This document shows, piece after piece, positions 10,280 through 22,003 of a stretch of 64,000 bases of DNA. The DNA lies in assembly GCA_000711775.1 (NCBI GenBank), contig ARYC01000373.1:62001-126000 (forward strand), given 5' to 3'. The notes beneath the pieces were generated by a model, which saw only the letters and a program-made list of their open reading frames with translations, did not search any database and was not told the DNA's origin. The stretch is from Oxytricha trifallax. Its lineage: Eukaryota; Ciliophora; Spirotrichea; Sporadotrichida; Oxytrichidae. The position numbers and the translations under genes were made by a program. The stretch's first letter is position 1, and each line of letters starts with the position of its first letter.

Positions 10280-10885
10280 ATGCATAACCATTGTAGCATT
10301 ATACTCCCATTGCAGCAGTCAGACAGCAAGTCAGCTAGAGGTTGGCACCAATGACCCTATGGCTAGAAATCTATATATAACTAAGGAATTAACTAAGAGG
10401 TAGCGGTTCTCCATGAGTTTCGTAGCAATCAATAAGGGCCAGCTGATATCCAGCCAAGTCATTTAGGGTGTTTTCGAGCTGTACTGTTAGAGAACTTCCT
10501 CTACCACATCTTGAGCCAGCTGCGCGCTGACAAGGATCTTGGCTAAAGAAGATCGTGCTGCTCATCGACAACGCAGTCATTCACAAGTACTCTGAAGTAT
10601 TGGAGACTGCTAGAAAGTTGAAGGTTACTGTCCTGTTCAATGCAGAATATTCACCCTAGCTCAACCCCATCGAACAGCAGTTCTCATACATCAAGAGGTA
10701 CCTCATGCAGGAGCAGGCAGACTGTAAGTAATGAGAGCAAACATAGCTTTTTATAGGATCTACTTGGTGAAGAGGCTCTCTTAGATCCTAAAAGGCATGA
10801 TCAAGAGTGATGTTAACAAGCTCTGGGCGTTCAGCGTCAAGTAGTGGTGCAGCACCATTAGACGTGGATTCGTATGAGTGAGTGT
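10280..10885 (+). pseudogene. IS630/Tc1-like DDE transposase fragment, not TBE
   Basis: GC content is clearly higher than around it. One frame gives MSFVAINKGQLISSQVI. After frame changes, KKIVLLIDNAVIHKYSEVLE continues to VLFNAEYSPQLNPIEQQFSY. This is the second D and final E of an IS630/Tc1 catalytic core with 34 residues between them. A further piece (VKRLSQILKGMIKSDVNKLW) follows in a shifted frame. The residues differ strongly from the TBE transposase (SPQLNPIE against SPQFNGIE), so it comes from another Tc1-like family. Neither ends nor target duplications were found. Confidence 0.7.
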
Positions 10886-11590
10886 TGTGTGATTATAATT
10901 GGGTTTGCAAGTGCTATAGCACCAGTCAACACAAGCATGAATAGCAGTTAAACAATTAAATTTATTGATTAAAACTTCACTCTTGTATATAACATTTTTA
11001 AGTTTTAGTTTGAACTAATCATTCACTAAATCTTTAAAACCTCTATCACCTCCGCGCATTAAGGTGGCCAAGTCCACTAATAGACTAACGATGGTCCAAT
11101 ATCTTGAGCTACTAATGCTGCACCGATGAATGATAGTTGGAGCTATAGGGTTTAGGATCTATAAAATGAGAATGGATTGCTAATTAGCCTCAACTAAAGC
11201 CAATCGGTGACGAATTGACATGAAGTGACTATGACAATATCAACGGCAATTGATGGCGCCAAAAGACCATGATAATTATCAAAATCTTGCGAAACATTGA
11301 GATCAAGTGCCTAAATGTTCCCAAAAAAATTGGAGTTTATAACTTGGTGTTTGAGACTAAAAGTATAAAACTTTGTAGTAAAATACAGTGTAACAACACA
11401 ATGAATTATATAACTTGGTCATAATTATTTATTTAATATATTATTCAAATTTACTATTTTTAAGTATTTTATCAATATATATATATATATATATATTTAT
11501 CACATCCATAGCGCATTTTAAACACTAAATATATATACTCTTTATCATAAATAGACCCCAAAAGCTTGTAATTTTAGTCTTTCATTTAAT
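10886..11590. other. Intermediate-GC stretch, no recognisable gene
   Basis: 11030-11290 is less AT-rich than typical spacer and may be further debris of the Tc1-like element to its left; no convincing frame was found. A (TA)n run lies at ~11477-11495. Confidence 0.3.
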
Positions 11591-11594
11591 TAAT

Positions 11595-11666
11595 AACCCT
11601 AACCCCTAGCAAATTCCCTACAAATCAAAGCACTTATAAACCTCATTAAGGAGTTTTAGTGTTTTG
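11595..11666. mobile_element. Solo right end of a TBE element
   Basis: The sequence CCTACAAATCAAAGCACTT through GTTTTAGTGTTTTG matches the right terminal repeat of E1 and E4 with decayed G4T4 blocks. ATT follows at 11667-11669. No matching interior was identified. The next bases (TTTAGCCATC) equal the core of the PP2C pointer, suggesting the element went into the unit 0 copy of that segment. Confidence 0.65.
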
Positions 11667-13150
11667 ATTTAGCCATCTAAAATTTATTCAAAAATATTAC
11701 CATATAAATATGATCAAATTAAATTAGGATTTTGAAGTTGTTTAAATTTTAATGATAAAGTTTTCGAATTATATTGCATTATTATAAAATATAAATAAAC
11801 AATGTTCTAGATCATTTAGTAAAATTTGTTAGAATAAATAGAAAGGTTTAATTTATAAATATTTTATGAAATCTATTTAATCTTAATTACTTTCAGATAT
11901 GATAAACTGTACTTTCAAATCAATATCTTTGAAAAATATGCCCAGAAATATTAATAAAATTGTTAAATTATTTTATAATTATATAAATATGGTAAATTTA
12001 TTTAGGAATACTTAATTAATTTTTGAATAATTAACCAACTTTAAAAAGCTTTAAACTGAAACAAAGATATTCATATATAAACATTGATGTTATGATTATA
12101 TTTCTTTATATTATTCATAAAATTAATATAGAACTAAAATTAATTTCCAATATTTATATACTACATTCCATATTTATAACTAATTTAATATTTCAGCAAT
12201 TGAATTATTTATTTTTTTTATATCCGCTGATTTTGAAATACTTATATCATTCAACATATTTATGCGTAATTAATAGCATTTTTGTTAAAATTAAATTAAT
12301 ATATTTTTGTTAATTGATTGTATAAAGTTTAGAAATAGTATAATAAGATTTAATTAATAAGTTGCTCGTTATTCATATTAAAATATTTAAAGACTTCTTG
12401 TTTTAGATAGTTGTCAATCTTTATAAATATTAGGAGAATTAACTTGCTGCGTATAATTTTTAATATTTACTACAAATATAAATTAACCTTTTTAGTCAAT
12501 AAATTATATTTATATTGAGAGAATATTTTAATCTGAAATTTTATTTTATAATTATATGATCTTTTAAGTTTATTTTGGGATCCTAATTTATTTATTAAAT
12601 TATGTTAATATAATCTATCTATCTATCTTATAGAAAATTTGCTTTTAGGATTTTCTTTATTTATTATTCAAATCTGTTATAGTTGGAATTAAAATTCATT
12701 TGGAAGAAATTTATGTTGAATTCTTCAATTTTCATAAAGTAATTCTTAAATTTTAAATAAGGAAATTATGAAAAATTTCTCCAATGCTTTTTTTTGGATA
12801 AAGTTCATAGGTATGAAAATAAATTTAAAATTAAATTTATATTTAAAAATTTTGATTCAATCATAAAAGTTAAAATTATCATGTGAAAGGTTAGACATTT
12901 TATTTTAAACTATAGCTTAAAAAAATTTATATATTCTGTCAGGCGATTATTTTTAAATAAATAATTTTTATAAATAATTTACTTTATACAATAAAATACT
13001 ACTCGTTAATATTATGATCATAGGTTTATCATTTGAATTGTGTTACATTTTTTTATTCATTTTATTAATATTTGAAAATATATTACTCTTGCTTTAAATA
13101 ATTAATCCTATCATATTTTAATTTTGAGGTACTACTATTACTATTAATAT
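11667..13150. other. AT-rich spacer, start of tandem unit A
   Basis: No gene recognised. From ~11680 it aligns with 36716 onward (both contain CTAGATCATTTAGTAAAATTTGTTA, at ~11805 and ~36845). This places the start of the tandem unit here. Confidence 0.5.
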
Positions 13151-13319
13151 TAAATTTCTAAATACATATTGATAAGTACGACTAAATATAAATCTATATA
13201 AAATAAATAATTTAGATCATTAATTTGATAAAAATAAAAATTAAAAAGTGAAAACTTAATAAAGCTCATCAAATTTAAAAAGAGGCTTTTATTTAAATTA
13301 TAAATAATGATTTTTAAAA

Positions 13320-13395
13320 AAATGATAACTAAATTGAGATATGTGGTTTTATTTTTTGAAGTCATACCGAAGGGATTTTTAATATAAGATAACAT
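13320..13395 (-). other. Short conserved coding tag, unit A copy
   Basis: The minus-strand reading YIKNPFGMTSKNKTTYLNLV is paralogous to RNPFDKTSKIKTKYFNLV in unit B (~39290-39350). Conservation of the peptide within rapidly diverging AT-rich DNA suggests a real, small coding segment. Function unknown. Confidence 0.4.
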
Positions 13396-13764
13396 AAATT
13401 CTTCATTTTGTCCAAATTTAATATTTGTTAGAAGTGTACAATATTTTTGCTATTTTTCTAACAAATAGTTTATTTAATGTTTAGTTTACAGTTACTATAG
13501 TTTCAAACTTTTATTATTTGCAAATAGTGTAGAGATTAATAATTTAAGTAATTAAAGAAATTGGGGTTTAATAGATAATGTTATATATTGATAATTCATC
13601 AATTTATAATCAAATTACATTGCCCTCCAGTATATAATTAAATTATTATAAATATTTCAAGTTAGTTTGGATATATAAAAGTTAGCTTAATAATTAAATA
13701 AATTATAATTAAAATATTTTACTACAAACTTTAAGACCCCTACTAATTATAGACTATATTCCAT

Positions 13765-14112
13765 ATGAATTTCTCCAATGAAATCTAGATCCACAATAAT
13801 TTCTTATCGACAAATAGAGCATCTCTTGATAATTAATAATTTTTTAACTAATTAAAAAGAAATTCTGAAGTCTCTGACACATATAGCAACCTGTTTTTAA
13901 ATTCTCAACCTACTAACTAAGGAATATTAATGGAAGAGTTAGAGGAATCCGATTACCGAGTGAGCTCCTCAAGCAAGGTTAATTTTTCTAAACTTCAGGA
14001 TGCAGAAAAAATAATGAGACTCAAAAATATGGCTAAGGAAATTAAAGCCCTCAAAAAGAAACTCAGATTATTATTGTGGAGTAGTAATTTGAGAAAAGTC
14101 TCATTTAATTAA
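13765..14112 (+). CDS. Gene X, segment 1, unit A
   Basis: ATG 13765 opens a Gln-coded frame: MNFSNEIQIHNNFLSTNR, later SSSSKVNFSKLQDAEKIM and KNMAKEIKALKKKLRLLLW. The basic, helical end looks like a coiled coil. The unit B copy (46856-46945 and 47585-47830) conserves the same frame with mostly silent or conservative changes, the best evidence that it is real. In B the segment is interrupted by ~640 bp after codon ~30; here it is continuous. Similarity stops shortly after LLLW. I do not recognise the protein. Confidence 0.65.
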
Positions 14113-14638
14113 TTATCCGAAATTAAAATACTAAATAAAATCAAATAAAATTGATTAAATTATTAATTCAACAATATTCGATTATACTTTAAAATTATTT
14201 AATATAATATTCAAATAACGCGTTATTTGAATAATAATCAAGGAATACATTCAAATTTAGAAATTAAAAATATAAAAAATATAAAAAAGTCGCATTAATA
14301 ATGACTAAATCATAAGATCTTGAGATTATTTAAAAAATATTTGAAAATTTACTGGATTAACCTGAAATTCAATTCACTTGAAATTCAAGCAAGACCAACT
14401 AGTGTATCTCTTCTTTAAAAATACATTGATTACTTTATATTAATCAAATTACATTATATTATAGAAAATTTAGCTAACTTGCTTAAAGGATTAGAAAATT
14501 ATACTTTCTCTAGCAAGTCTCGTTAATTTTTATTTTCATCAAGTAACCCAAGATCGTCAAAGTTGGCTAATTTTAACTTGAATATTTTTGATGAATTACA
14601 TTAAATTAATTTCCCAAAAAGCTATTGTAACCTAAATA

Positions 14639-14875
14639 ATGAAAGCCAGAAAGTTAACTAAATATGAAAATATAATTAACAAATTTTTTAATTATAAATA
14701 TTTATCCGTAAATTATTATACTGTGAGTCTCCCACAGATCCAAGAAGTTATTAAAACTTACGAGAAAGTAAGATCAATATAATAAGTATAATAAAACTGA
14801 ACTCCAAAAATAACCTTATGGGCTGGAGTTTCTTCAAAAGAATACCAGTTGAATACTTTTTAAATTGTAAATATA
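14639..14875 (+). pseudogene. Gene X, segment 2, unit A
   Basis: Contains MKARKLTKYENI, then a variable AT-rich ~45 bp, then YTVSLPQIQEVIKTYEKVR and PKITLWAGVSSKEYQ. The unit B copy has the same blocks in one open frame. Here a TGA falls between KVR and PKI (bases ~14799-14801), so this copy is probably dead or carries a further boundary. The variable stretch between the first two blocks may be a small eliminated sequence or an intron. Confidence 0.55.
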
Positions 14876-15164
14876 TGTACATAAAGCCCGTAAATAATTT
14901 TTATGGGATGTTAGAGTGACAAATTAAGATATAATCCCGAAAAATAATTTCATTTCTAATTATCTTTCAGTGAATCCTTTTATAGCTTTGTTCATTCTTC
15001 TAGAGATCTGTTTAAGCTGCTTCTTATGTAATCTAACAATCGAGATTTTAAATTCTCAAACATGACAAGAGTAACCTTATAATTCATAAATATTGCTGCA
15101 ACTTATCTAAACCGCTTACTCTGAAGAAAAATCTCTTTTTTATAATATTACTAAAGTAATATCT

Positions 15165-15199
<35 letters not shown>

Positions 15200-15640
15200 T
15201 ATATTCTTACTTTCTGAGTTGGTTTCTCGTTTATGTATTTATAAATTTATTGATTTATGAGATTGAAAAATATAACGAGAATAAACTTACAGCACAAAGT
15301 GAGATGATGATAATTAAATCTTAATGCTGTTTTCACTTATTTTTAAAGGTGATTGAGATTTTCTTTGCCAATTAATTCTTTTTTCAGACTTTAATTAGAA
15401 CAAAAAATAAAAATTTTATACCTCTTTAGAAGTTTGATTCTTAATTTTAATGATTAAAATAGACAATTTACTTATACTATAATTAGGGATTTACAGTTAA
15501 GTATGCCAATCTAAGCAAGTATAAAAGAATTTGTTGTCATAATATAATAGTTTGTAAAATCTTTTATTATTTTAATGATCTGATGAGACTATTGATAAAC
15601 TCAGCCTTACCTTGTTGCCTCAGCCAATGATTGATAAATA
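14876..15640. other. AT-rich spacer with a (TA)n microsatellite
   Basis: No gene supported. A (TA)n run spans ~15163-15204. A slightly GC-richer patch at 14950-15120 gives no convincing frame. Confidence 0.4.
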
Positions 15641-15965
15641 AGAAAATTAAAGGAACGATTAATGTATGGCACGATACGAACTATTCATGATAAAATCTCT
15701 CTAGCAAAGCTTCTACATAAATCTCTTGCAAATATCAGATATTATTGTATATTTGCTTTGAATCTTTCTAAAGAGAGAGGTTATTAATTGTAAGCCATAG
15801 AGACCTTTAAATTATTAATAGGACCATATATAATTATCACATGATTGAGAGGACTCAATTCATTCCCAACTAATTGCCTACGATGTTTCGTCTAAGTTTC
15901 CTGAGCTTCACCTCTCAATTCAATTTAAAACCAGGTTATTTAATAGAATAGAGCAATCTTAAAAG
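15640..15965 (+). pseudogene. TBE transposase N-terminal relic
   Basis: Matches the helix-turn-helix part of the TBE transposase across several frames: bases reading GGCACGATACGAAC, then a stretch corresponding to AKLLHKSLANIRYY, then MFRLSFLSFTS, matching MFHRKFPELHIS of E2. Heavily decayed. With the 22 kDa-like relic at 17080-17745 it marks an old TBE in this spacer. Confidence 0.55.
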
Positions 15966-16371
15966 ATAATCAATCTATAAATTCAGTGATTCTTTTTTAT
16001 TTAAAAAAAAAAAATATATTTTCGGTTAAATTTTTAACGCTAAAGTACAAATATTGCTTAAATTTTTTTCAATAAAACTGTATTTATTTTCACACTTTAA
16101 TAAGAGGTCTGGTAAAAAGTGCCGTTTTTATTATTAAAGAATTCAAATTAAACTAATTCTATCTTATAAGTATTTTTGAAGTTCAGGTACATTCACTTTT
16201 TATTCAAAATCTCTCTCAAATAAGACTAAAAAATGCATAAAAATTAAACAATTTTGGAGATATATGCTGGCTATGATATCATATTGCTCTTATGAATTAT
16301 CAGTTCACAAAATGAATACACAAGGAAGAAATAGTAAAGTATAAACATATTACCAGTATTTTTTTTATGTT

Positions 16372-16874
16372 GGCTATGGGGAAGCATCCTCCCCCATAAT
16401 GTAGACTTTTCATTTTGTAGTATGGTAGAGTTTTTGACGATGAGTTATAGTAGCTAATGAACATGGGGTTGCGAGTAATATTTTTTAAGTTATTATGCCA
16501 TCATAAAAGTTATTGTTTATATATATAAAAATCATTATTATCTTTTTAAACAATTTCAAACTATATATAAAATTTGATTTTTCAAAAATTAATAATTTTA
16601 GAAATTATTACCTCTATTGACAAAATATACAATTTATTTATATTTATTTCAAAGAGATTTTTAAAACTAATCAAATTTTGTATATAGTTTGAAATTGTTT
16701 AAAAAGATTATAATGATTTTTATATATATAAACAATAACTTTTATGATGCCATAACTTAAAAAATATTACTCGCAACATCAAGTTCATTAGCTACTATAT
16801 CTCAGCGTCAAAAACTCTACCATACTACAAAATGAAAAGTCTACATTATGGGGGGAGGATGCTTCCCCATAGCC
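16372..16874. mobile_element. 503-bp fold-back element with GGCTATGGGGAAG ends
   Basis: Arms of ~200 bp are near-perfect inverted copies, starting GGCTATGGGGAAGCATCC and ending in its complement. ATGTT flanks both ends (16367-16371 and 16875-16879). There is no coding capacity, so it is non-autonomous. It sits inside the old TBE relic. Confidence 0.85.
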
Positions 16875-17079
16875 ATGTTGTTTCTTGCATCCTTAAAAAT
16901 AAATATAACTGAATTATATTTTGAAATATTGAAAAATGCACTACAAAAATTACTACAGTATCAATTTAGTCAGATATAGCAGATTTTTTAAGATTAATAC
17001 TAATAAAGAAAGCGGTAAAAATTCAAAGATTACAATCGTAAATGGAAATTTTCTTTATATAAATAAGCTTAATACTTAA

Positions 17080-17745
17080 TCGAATGAAAAAAGTTGCATA
17101 TTAAATTAGCTCTTGAAAGATAAGCTTTTCTTTTATATTCTTATGTTTCTGGCAACATGCTTCTTTTAGAATGTCTCCTGAATTTATGTTAATTTCATTA
17201 CTTTATATTTTGATAGAGTCTTTTACTAAGCATGCTTTGCTATATGCATGAATTGATTGAGATTTTATCTCTCTATTAATTTGCTAAGTTCTTTCATTAA
17301 AATGGAGAAAAACAAATTTTTTTACGGTTAAAAGCATAAGCCAACTTAATTTATATGAATGTTTCTGTAGATCCAAGAACCAGACTATACTTATAAATTA
17401 TTGAGTATTTATTAAAAGTTTCTTATAGTAATTTCCTTTATTAAGTTCTCTGATTATAGATCAAGAACATCTGAGACAAAATTTCATCAAAAAGACTTAT
17501 TTGTAATTTTTATCTTTAATAAAATCTAAAGAGCAGCATCTGGATCACTCATAACATCATCTTGTAAGTTTATCACTGAGGTTTTTTATTAGTAAGGCTT
17601 TCATGAAAGAGTTTTCATTCCCCTTAGATTTAGCAGAATAAACCAACTCTGGGAAATAAGTTGGTATTAGCATTTGCATAAATCTTTGAATATTCTCAAT
17701 TGCATCATTCATTGAATCTATCTTGCTTCCTCTTTCTATAGATTT
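17080..17745 (-). pseudogene. Divergent TBE 22 kDa-like relic
   Basis: On the minus strand a frame begins MNDAIENIQRFMQMLIPTYF and includes GNENSFMKALLIKNL, matching GTKISFLKAILCEEN of the E1 22 kDa protein at the same place. Later patches resemble LRESYLREIIEQ. Frame breaks and stops are frequent. It probably belongs to the same old element as the relic at 15640-15965. Confidence 0.45.
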
Positions 17746-18540
17746 AAATGAAATTTAAATTATCATATACATTTTAACTTTTCAAAAAGGGAAAGGTTGA
17801 AACCCTTTACAATACGAAATATATTAGGAACTTCATGGTATTTCCCATAAGAAAAAAGATTAGAGAAAAATATATAATTTACTATATTTTAAAGGAGATA
17901 GAGATTATAAATGAAAATAAAACAAGTTAATTAATATTAAATAATTTATGGAAAGCGAATTAATGTTGCCACTCAATAATCAACAACCCTAGCAAACAAA
18001 TTATGTAAATATAAAAAACAATTAAACATAACCTAAGAATGATAAAATAAAAGAGCCTAATTTTTTATAAATTTAAATTTATCTGTGCGTAATATATTTT
18101 TTACAATGTTTGTTATACTCATTAAATTAATAATATTTAAACCATATATTCTATTAAACTATATTAAATTATACTCTATAATTTTCCTTCTTAATAATAG
18201 AAAACTGAACTAAAATAAATAATGGTTAATATTTTGAATGAGAGACTATATATATGTGGGAAGATGGCTGATTATTATATATAGTAGTAAAACAATTAAT
18301 ATTGATGAGCTTAATTAGGCTATAAATAGTTTTTGATATTACAGATATTTTCTATTTATGTATTAGTATTGAATTTGATGATTTTGTGAGTATTTTATTA
18401 TAATTTAAAGGGATATTAAGTGTCGAGTATTTTAAATATCATTGAATAAATCGATTTCTCTAATAATTTGCACTTTGGGTTTATAAATAGATAATTGCAT
18501 TTATAAATTTTGAATAAAAAAGTCGTTTCTACGTCACAAT
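17746..18540. other. AT-rich spacer, left flank of E2
   Basis: Nothing recognised. It ends in AAT (18538-18540), the left target duplication of E2. Confidence 0.4.
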
Positions 18541-18689
18541 CAAAACCACAAAACCCCTGAAATTGTTTGATTGAGTTTTTGATTGATTAAAGGCTACAAT
18601 TAACGCATTTTTTATAAGGGTTTAAGTAGGGGTTTAATGTTTAAATATTAGTAATTTAAGTGAGTATATAGGAGTTTTGGGTCACTTTA

Positions 18690-19697
18690 TGACAGTGAGT
18701 GTATAGATTTACTTTTTAAATTGCGATATGGTTATAATGACTTTGGTGATCAACTCAGACCTATTCTTAATTACACATCTATAGCAAGACTGCTCCATAA
18801 ATCTCCAGCAACTGATAGGTCTTACTGTTTATTAGCATTGAATTCAAAGAGATAGCATCTAAACTCTAAGCCTAAGAAACCTCTAAAATTTAACAGCATC
18901 TTATCGATTATCTTACTCTTAAATACTGGGCTCACTTCTCTCTGGGCCTAGAGAGCTGTGATGTTTCATCGCCAGTTTCCTGAGCTTCACATCTCTGTTT
19001 AATCTATAGCTAACATATAAAAAAAAGAATAAAATATCTTACAAGACAGTCAATTGCATAAAGAGAGTGATTGACTTTAATGTTCTATTTTATTAGTATA
19101 ATTTAAATTATATTTTCGATTAAATGCAGAGGTCTTAAGAGCATAATATAAAGTCCATTCACGCTGATGAGGCAGTATTTACATTCAATACGTTCAAATC
19201 AATGTCTTGGTATAAGAGGTACAGCAACATAGAAGTAAATGATTAAAAAGTTAAGGTTTAAACTCTTGCTATTCTTGGTGGAATAAGTGAAGATAGTGGC
19301 CTCGAGACTTATGTTATTCACCCTCGTTCTATAAAGACCGAATAACACATAAAGTTCTTGTATTAACTCAGAGATAAGTACGCCGACTAAGAGATTATTC
19401 TGTTTGTAGATTAATTATAAGTCCATAAAAATAAAGACTCAAGAAAGGAATATGAAAGCACAACACCTGTATTTAATGTTCCTTACAGCCCACAGTTCAA
19501 TTCAATTTAATTATATTGGGGGTTATTAAAAGGCAACTCCAAGAAATTTCTACTCTGCCATTTGTAACACGTTTTGAAAATAGACACAGTAGATTTCATC
19601 AAGGGTGCACTAAAAGAATCCACGATGATAAGCTAAAATATGGTCAAGAGAAGGGAGATTTTGTGTTTATAAATAAGTTTTAGATTTAAACGAATGA
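18690..19697 (+). pseudogene. TBE transposase, E2 copy, catalytic Glu lost
   Basis: The protein is recognisable in pieces: SIARLLHKSPATDRSYCLLA, then FHRQFPELHISVQSIANI, then HADEAVFTFNTFKSMSWY, and LFVDQLQVHKNKDS. The final catalytic block reads SPQFNSIQLYW, so the Glu of the DDE triad is Gln, and two residues are lost before it. Several frameshifts separate the pieces. The TGA seen at codon ~71 in E1, E3, E4 and E5 is not here (AGA-TAG instead), and the GT at the start of the candidate intron is TT. Stop TGA 19695-19697. Confidence 0.8.
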
Positions 19698-19703
19698 ATA
19701 AGT

Positions 19704-20476
19704 TCACATATTAAATTAACCCGTAAAGGGATTTGGCTTCTCTTTCCTTTATTCCTCTTTTGCTTGCTTGCGTTCATTTTTCTTCTTTTAGTGTAAGCAT
19801 CTTCATCTATGTTCATTTCATTTAGTTTTAAGACATCTTTATAAAATCTCTTGCTCACTTCATGCATCGTTTTTGATTTTCTCTCTCTGTGAACCTATAC
19901 ATGCTCATTCATTAGAAATAAACCAGTTCCAGGTTTCCCTACAAATTTATGAATCAAAGCTTACTAAAGATGTAAGGATGCTATTTAAGCTCCTAGAGCC
20001 ATTTCTATCTAATTGGTATTCCTTGCTTCTGTTAATCTTCTGGAGAAATAGAATAACGCTTCTTATGAGCTTCCTCAATGATTTCTGTGAGATATCTTTC
20101 TCTCAAAGTACCAAGAATACCAAAGATGGAACTCCATTCTGGAAGTTTGTTAGAGAGGTGTTTCTTGGTAGGAAGGTAAAGTGCCAAATCTTCATTATTT
20201 GTCGCATCTCCATAGAGTTTAGTGACATAAATCTCTGATAGTTAGCGATCTCTATCTACTTATTCTCATTTTTAAAGCCACTCTTTTCATCACAGGTATT
20301 GATATTTTGGTACTTTCCATAGTTGGAATAAATAAATCAACAAGAATATTTGTTTATGTATATGTTACATGCTTGCCATGTTGAATGAGATATCGATAGA
20401 GATCTTCCTTGTTCCTGAATCTTGATTTAATCAATTTAGCCCCAACCCTTTTTATTTCAACAATCATAGAATCCAT
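19704..20476 (-). pseudogene. TBE 22 kDa gene, E2 copy
   Basis: ATG 20476 gives MDSMIVEIKRVGAKLIKSRF and RNKEDLYRYLIQHGKHV, as in E1. The frame later breaks near 20225-20300. The candidate 26-nt intron lies at 19939-19964 (GTAAGCTTTG ... TTGTAG), and the Lys-rich C-terminus ends FNM-TGA at 19706-19704, 6 bp from the transposase stop. Confidence 0.7.
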
Positions 20477-21156
20477 CTATTTTCCTTAATCTACAAGTTA
20501 ATTTCAAATTTAATTTATAGCATTCTGTATCATATTGTTTAAAATCTAATTATATAATATAGGCATCTTATAAAAGGTAAACGTGTTAATTACGTGGAGA
20601 AAGCTGCAACAAACTTCAGGGATATAGCTACATTTTTATCAATTAAGTTCCATTAAATTATTACTAAATTTGTTTAAATTTAATTAGCACTGGTACTAAA
20701 TCCGTTTAATTTTAATTGTTACCAAAACATAATTAGTACCTAGTTTAAACTTATTCTGTTTTAATCGAAATTTCCGTATTGGCTTAAAATCTAATTGGTA
20801 CCAGTACTAACCTGAATTTTTTAAAGTTGGTACAAAAATAAAAATTATTAAACATGAAACTGGTAAATTGGGAAAGGAACTTTCCTGTCAAGTATATTAT
20901 TTTATATAATTTTCATTAATTATATGTAAGATATTATAATTAATAATTTTCTAACTCATTAATGGCTTTGAGGATAAGTTTTAGACCTTTTAAGAGTTAA
21001 AAAACAAGTACAATTGCAATTATTATCTTATATCATTACATTAAATATAGTATGATATTATTTTTTATTCTGACTAGAAATTTTGAAAAATTAATAGAAA
21101 ACAAGATGATATAAGTATAAATATTAGCTCGAACACCTCAATATCAACCAATCATT

Positions 21157-21914
21157 ATTTTCCATATCAGTTAAAATCTAAGATGAGGCATTTTAAGAAA
21201 ATTATTATAATTTTGAGGTGCATCAACAACTTCCAAAAAGTTGATGATGAGTCCATTAATTATTTAAATTTTAAAACGTATAAAATATATATAAAAAATA
21301 TAATCTACATTTACTTAATATATAAAGACTTCACTTATTTCATATTGTATTAAACCTAATATAGCTCTAATCAAGTTTATGTTATATACTATTAATCAGT
21401 CTTATAAAAAATATTACTTTTATACTAAAACTTAATGCTATTTACAATTAACAATAATTTCAATTCGTAATATAAATTTATTATATTAAGATATTATACA
21501 AATTAATATTTGGTAATGACGCTATCTTTAAGATAAATTTATGAATCAAATTATTTTATTAAAAAAACTTAAGAATCAATATAGAATTAGTAAAACTTTA
21601 AAAAAGAATTTTTTATTACTTATTTTTTAAAAACATTCAGTATTATCATTTTTAATAATCATACTCAAAGGTTTACAATTTATGTAAATATAATTATATG
21701 TTATTTATATAAGTCATGCTAAATTATTAAATAATATGCAAAATGCTTTATTAAGGTTTGCGTGCTTAATATAAAGATATATATTTATTCTAATTTATTT
21801 ATAATTAAAATTATTTTAAATTAAAAATCAATGAAAATGGAGTTTAACATGCAAAGAATAAGATTGCCCATTTTTAAAAACTAAGAATTTTAACTGAAAT
21901 TCAAATGAGGGAAT
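21157..21914. mobile_element. 758-bp insertion in the E2 spacer
   Basis: Splits the conserved motif ATCAACCATTATTGCTGCAGT, which is continuous in E1, E3 and E4. ATT flanks it (21154-21156 and 21915-21917). Imperfect inverted ends share CAGTTAAAAT within the first 35 bp. The interior is AT-rich and non-coding. Confidence 0.5.
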
Positions 21915-22003
21915 ATTGCTGCAGTGCTAACTCTTATATAGAGTTGCTACAACTTGAGAGGTTATTAGAGCTTAATAATAAAAATTTAATTTTTAATTTA
22001 AAC

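Noticed and set aside
10389..10580. Minus-strand 63-codon frame
   Set aside because: Lies opposite the plus-strand Tc1-like transposase fragment, which explains the composition.
12092..13395. AT-rich standard-code frames coding Ile/Leu/Phe/Tyr-rich peptides
   Set aside because: Typical chance frames in >80% AT DNA. Only the short YIKNPFGMTSKNKTT tag is conserved in unit B.
19667..20238. Standard-code frames around the E2 22 kDa gene, including a 121-codon plus-strand frame at 19873-20238
   Set aside because: The region is the minus-strand TBE 22 kDa gene. The 121-codon frame is a shadow and is not kept in E1, E3, E4 or E5.
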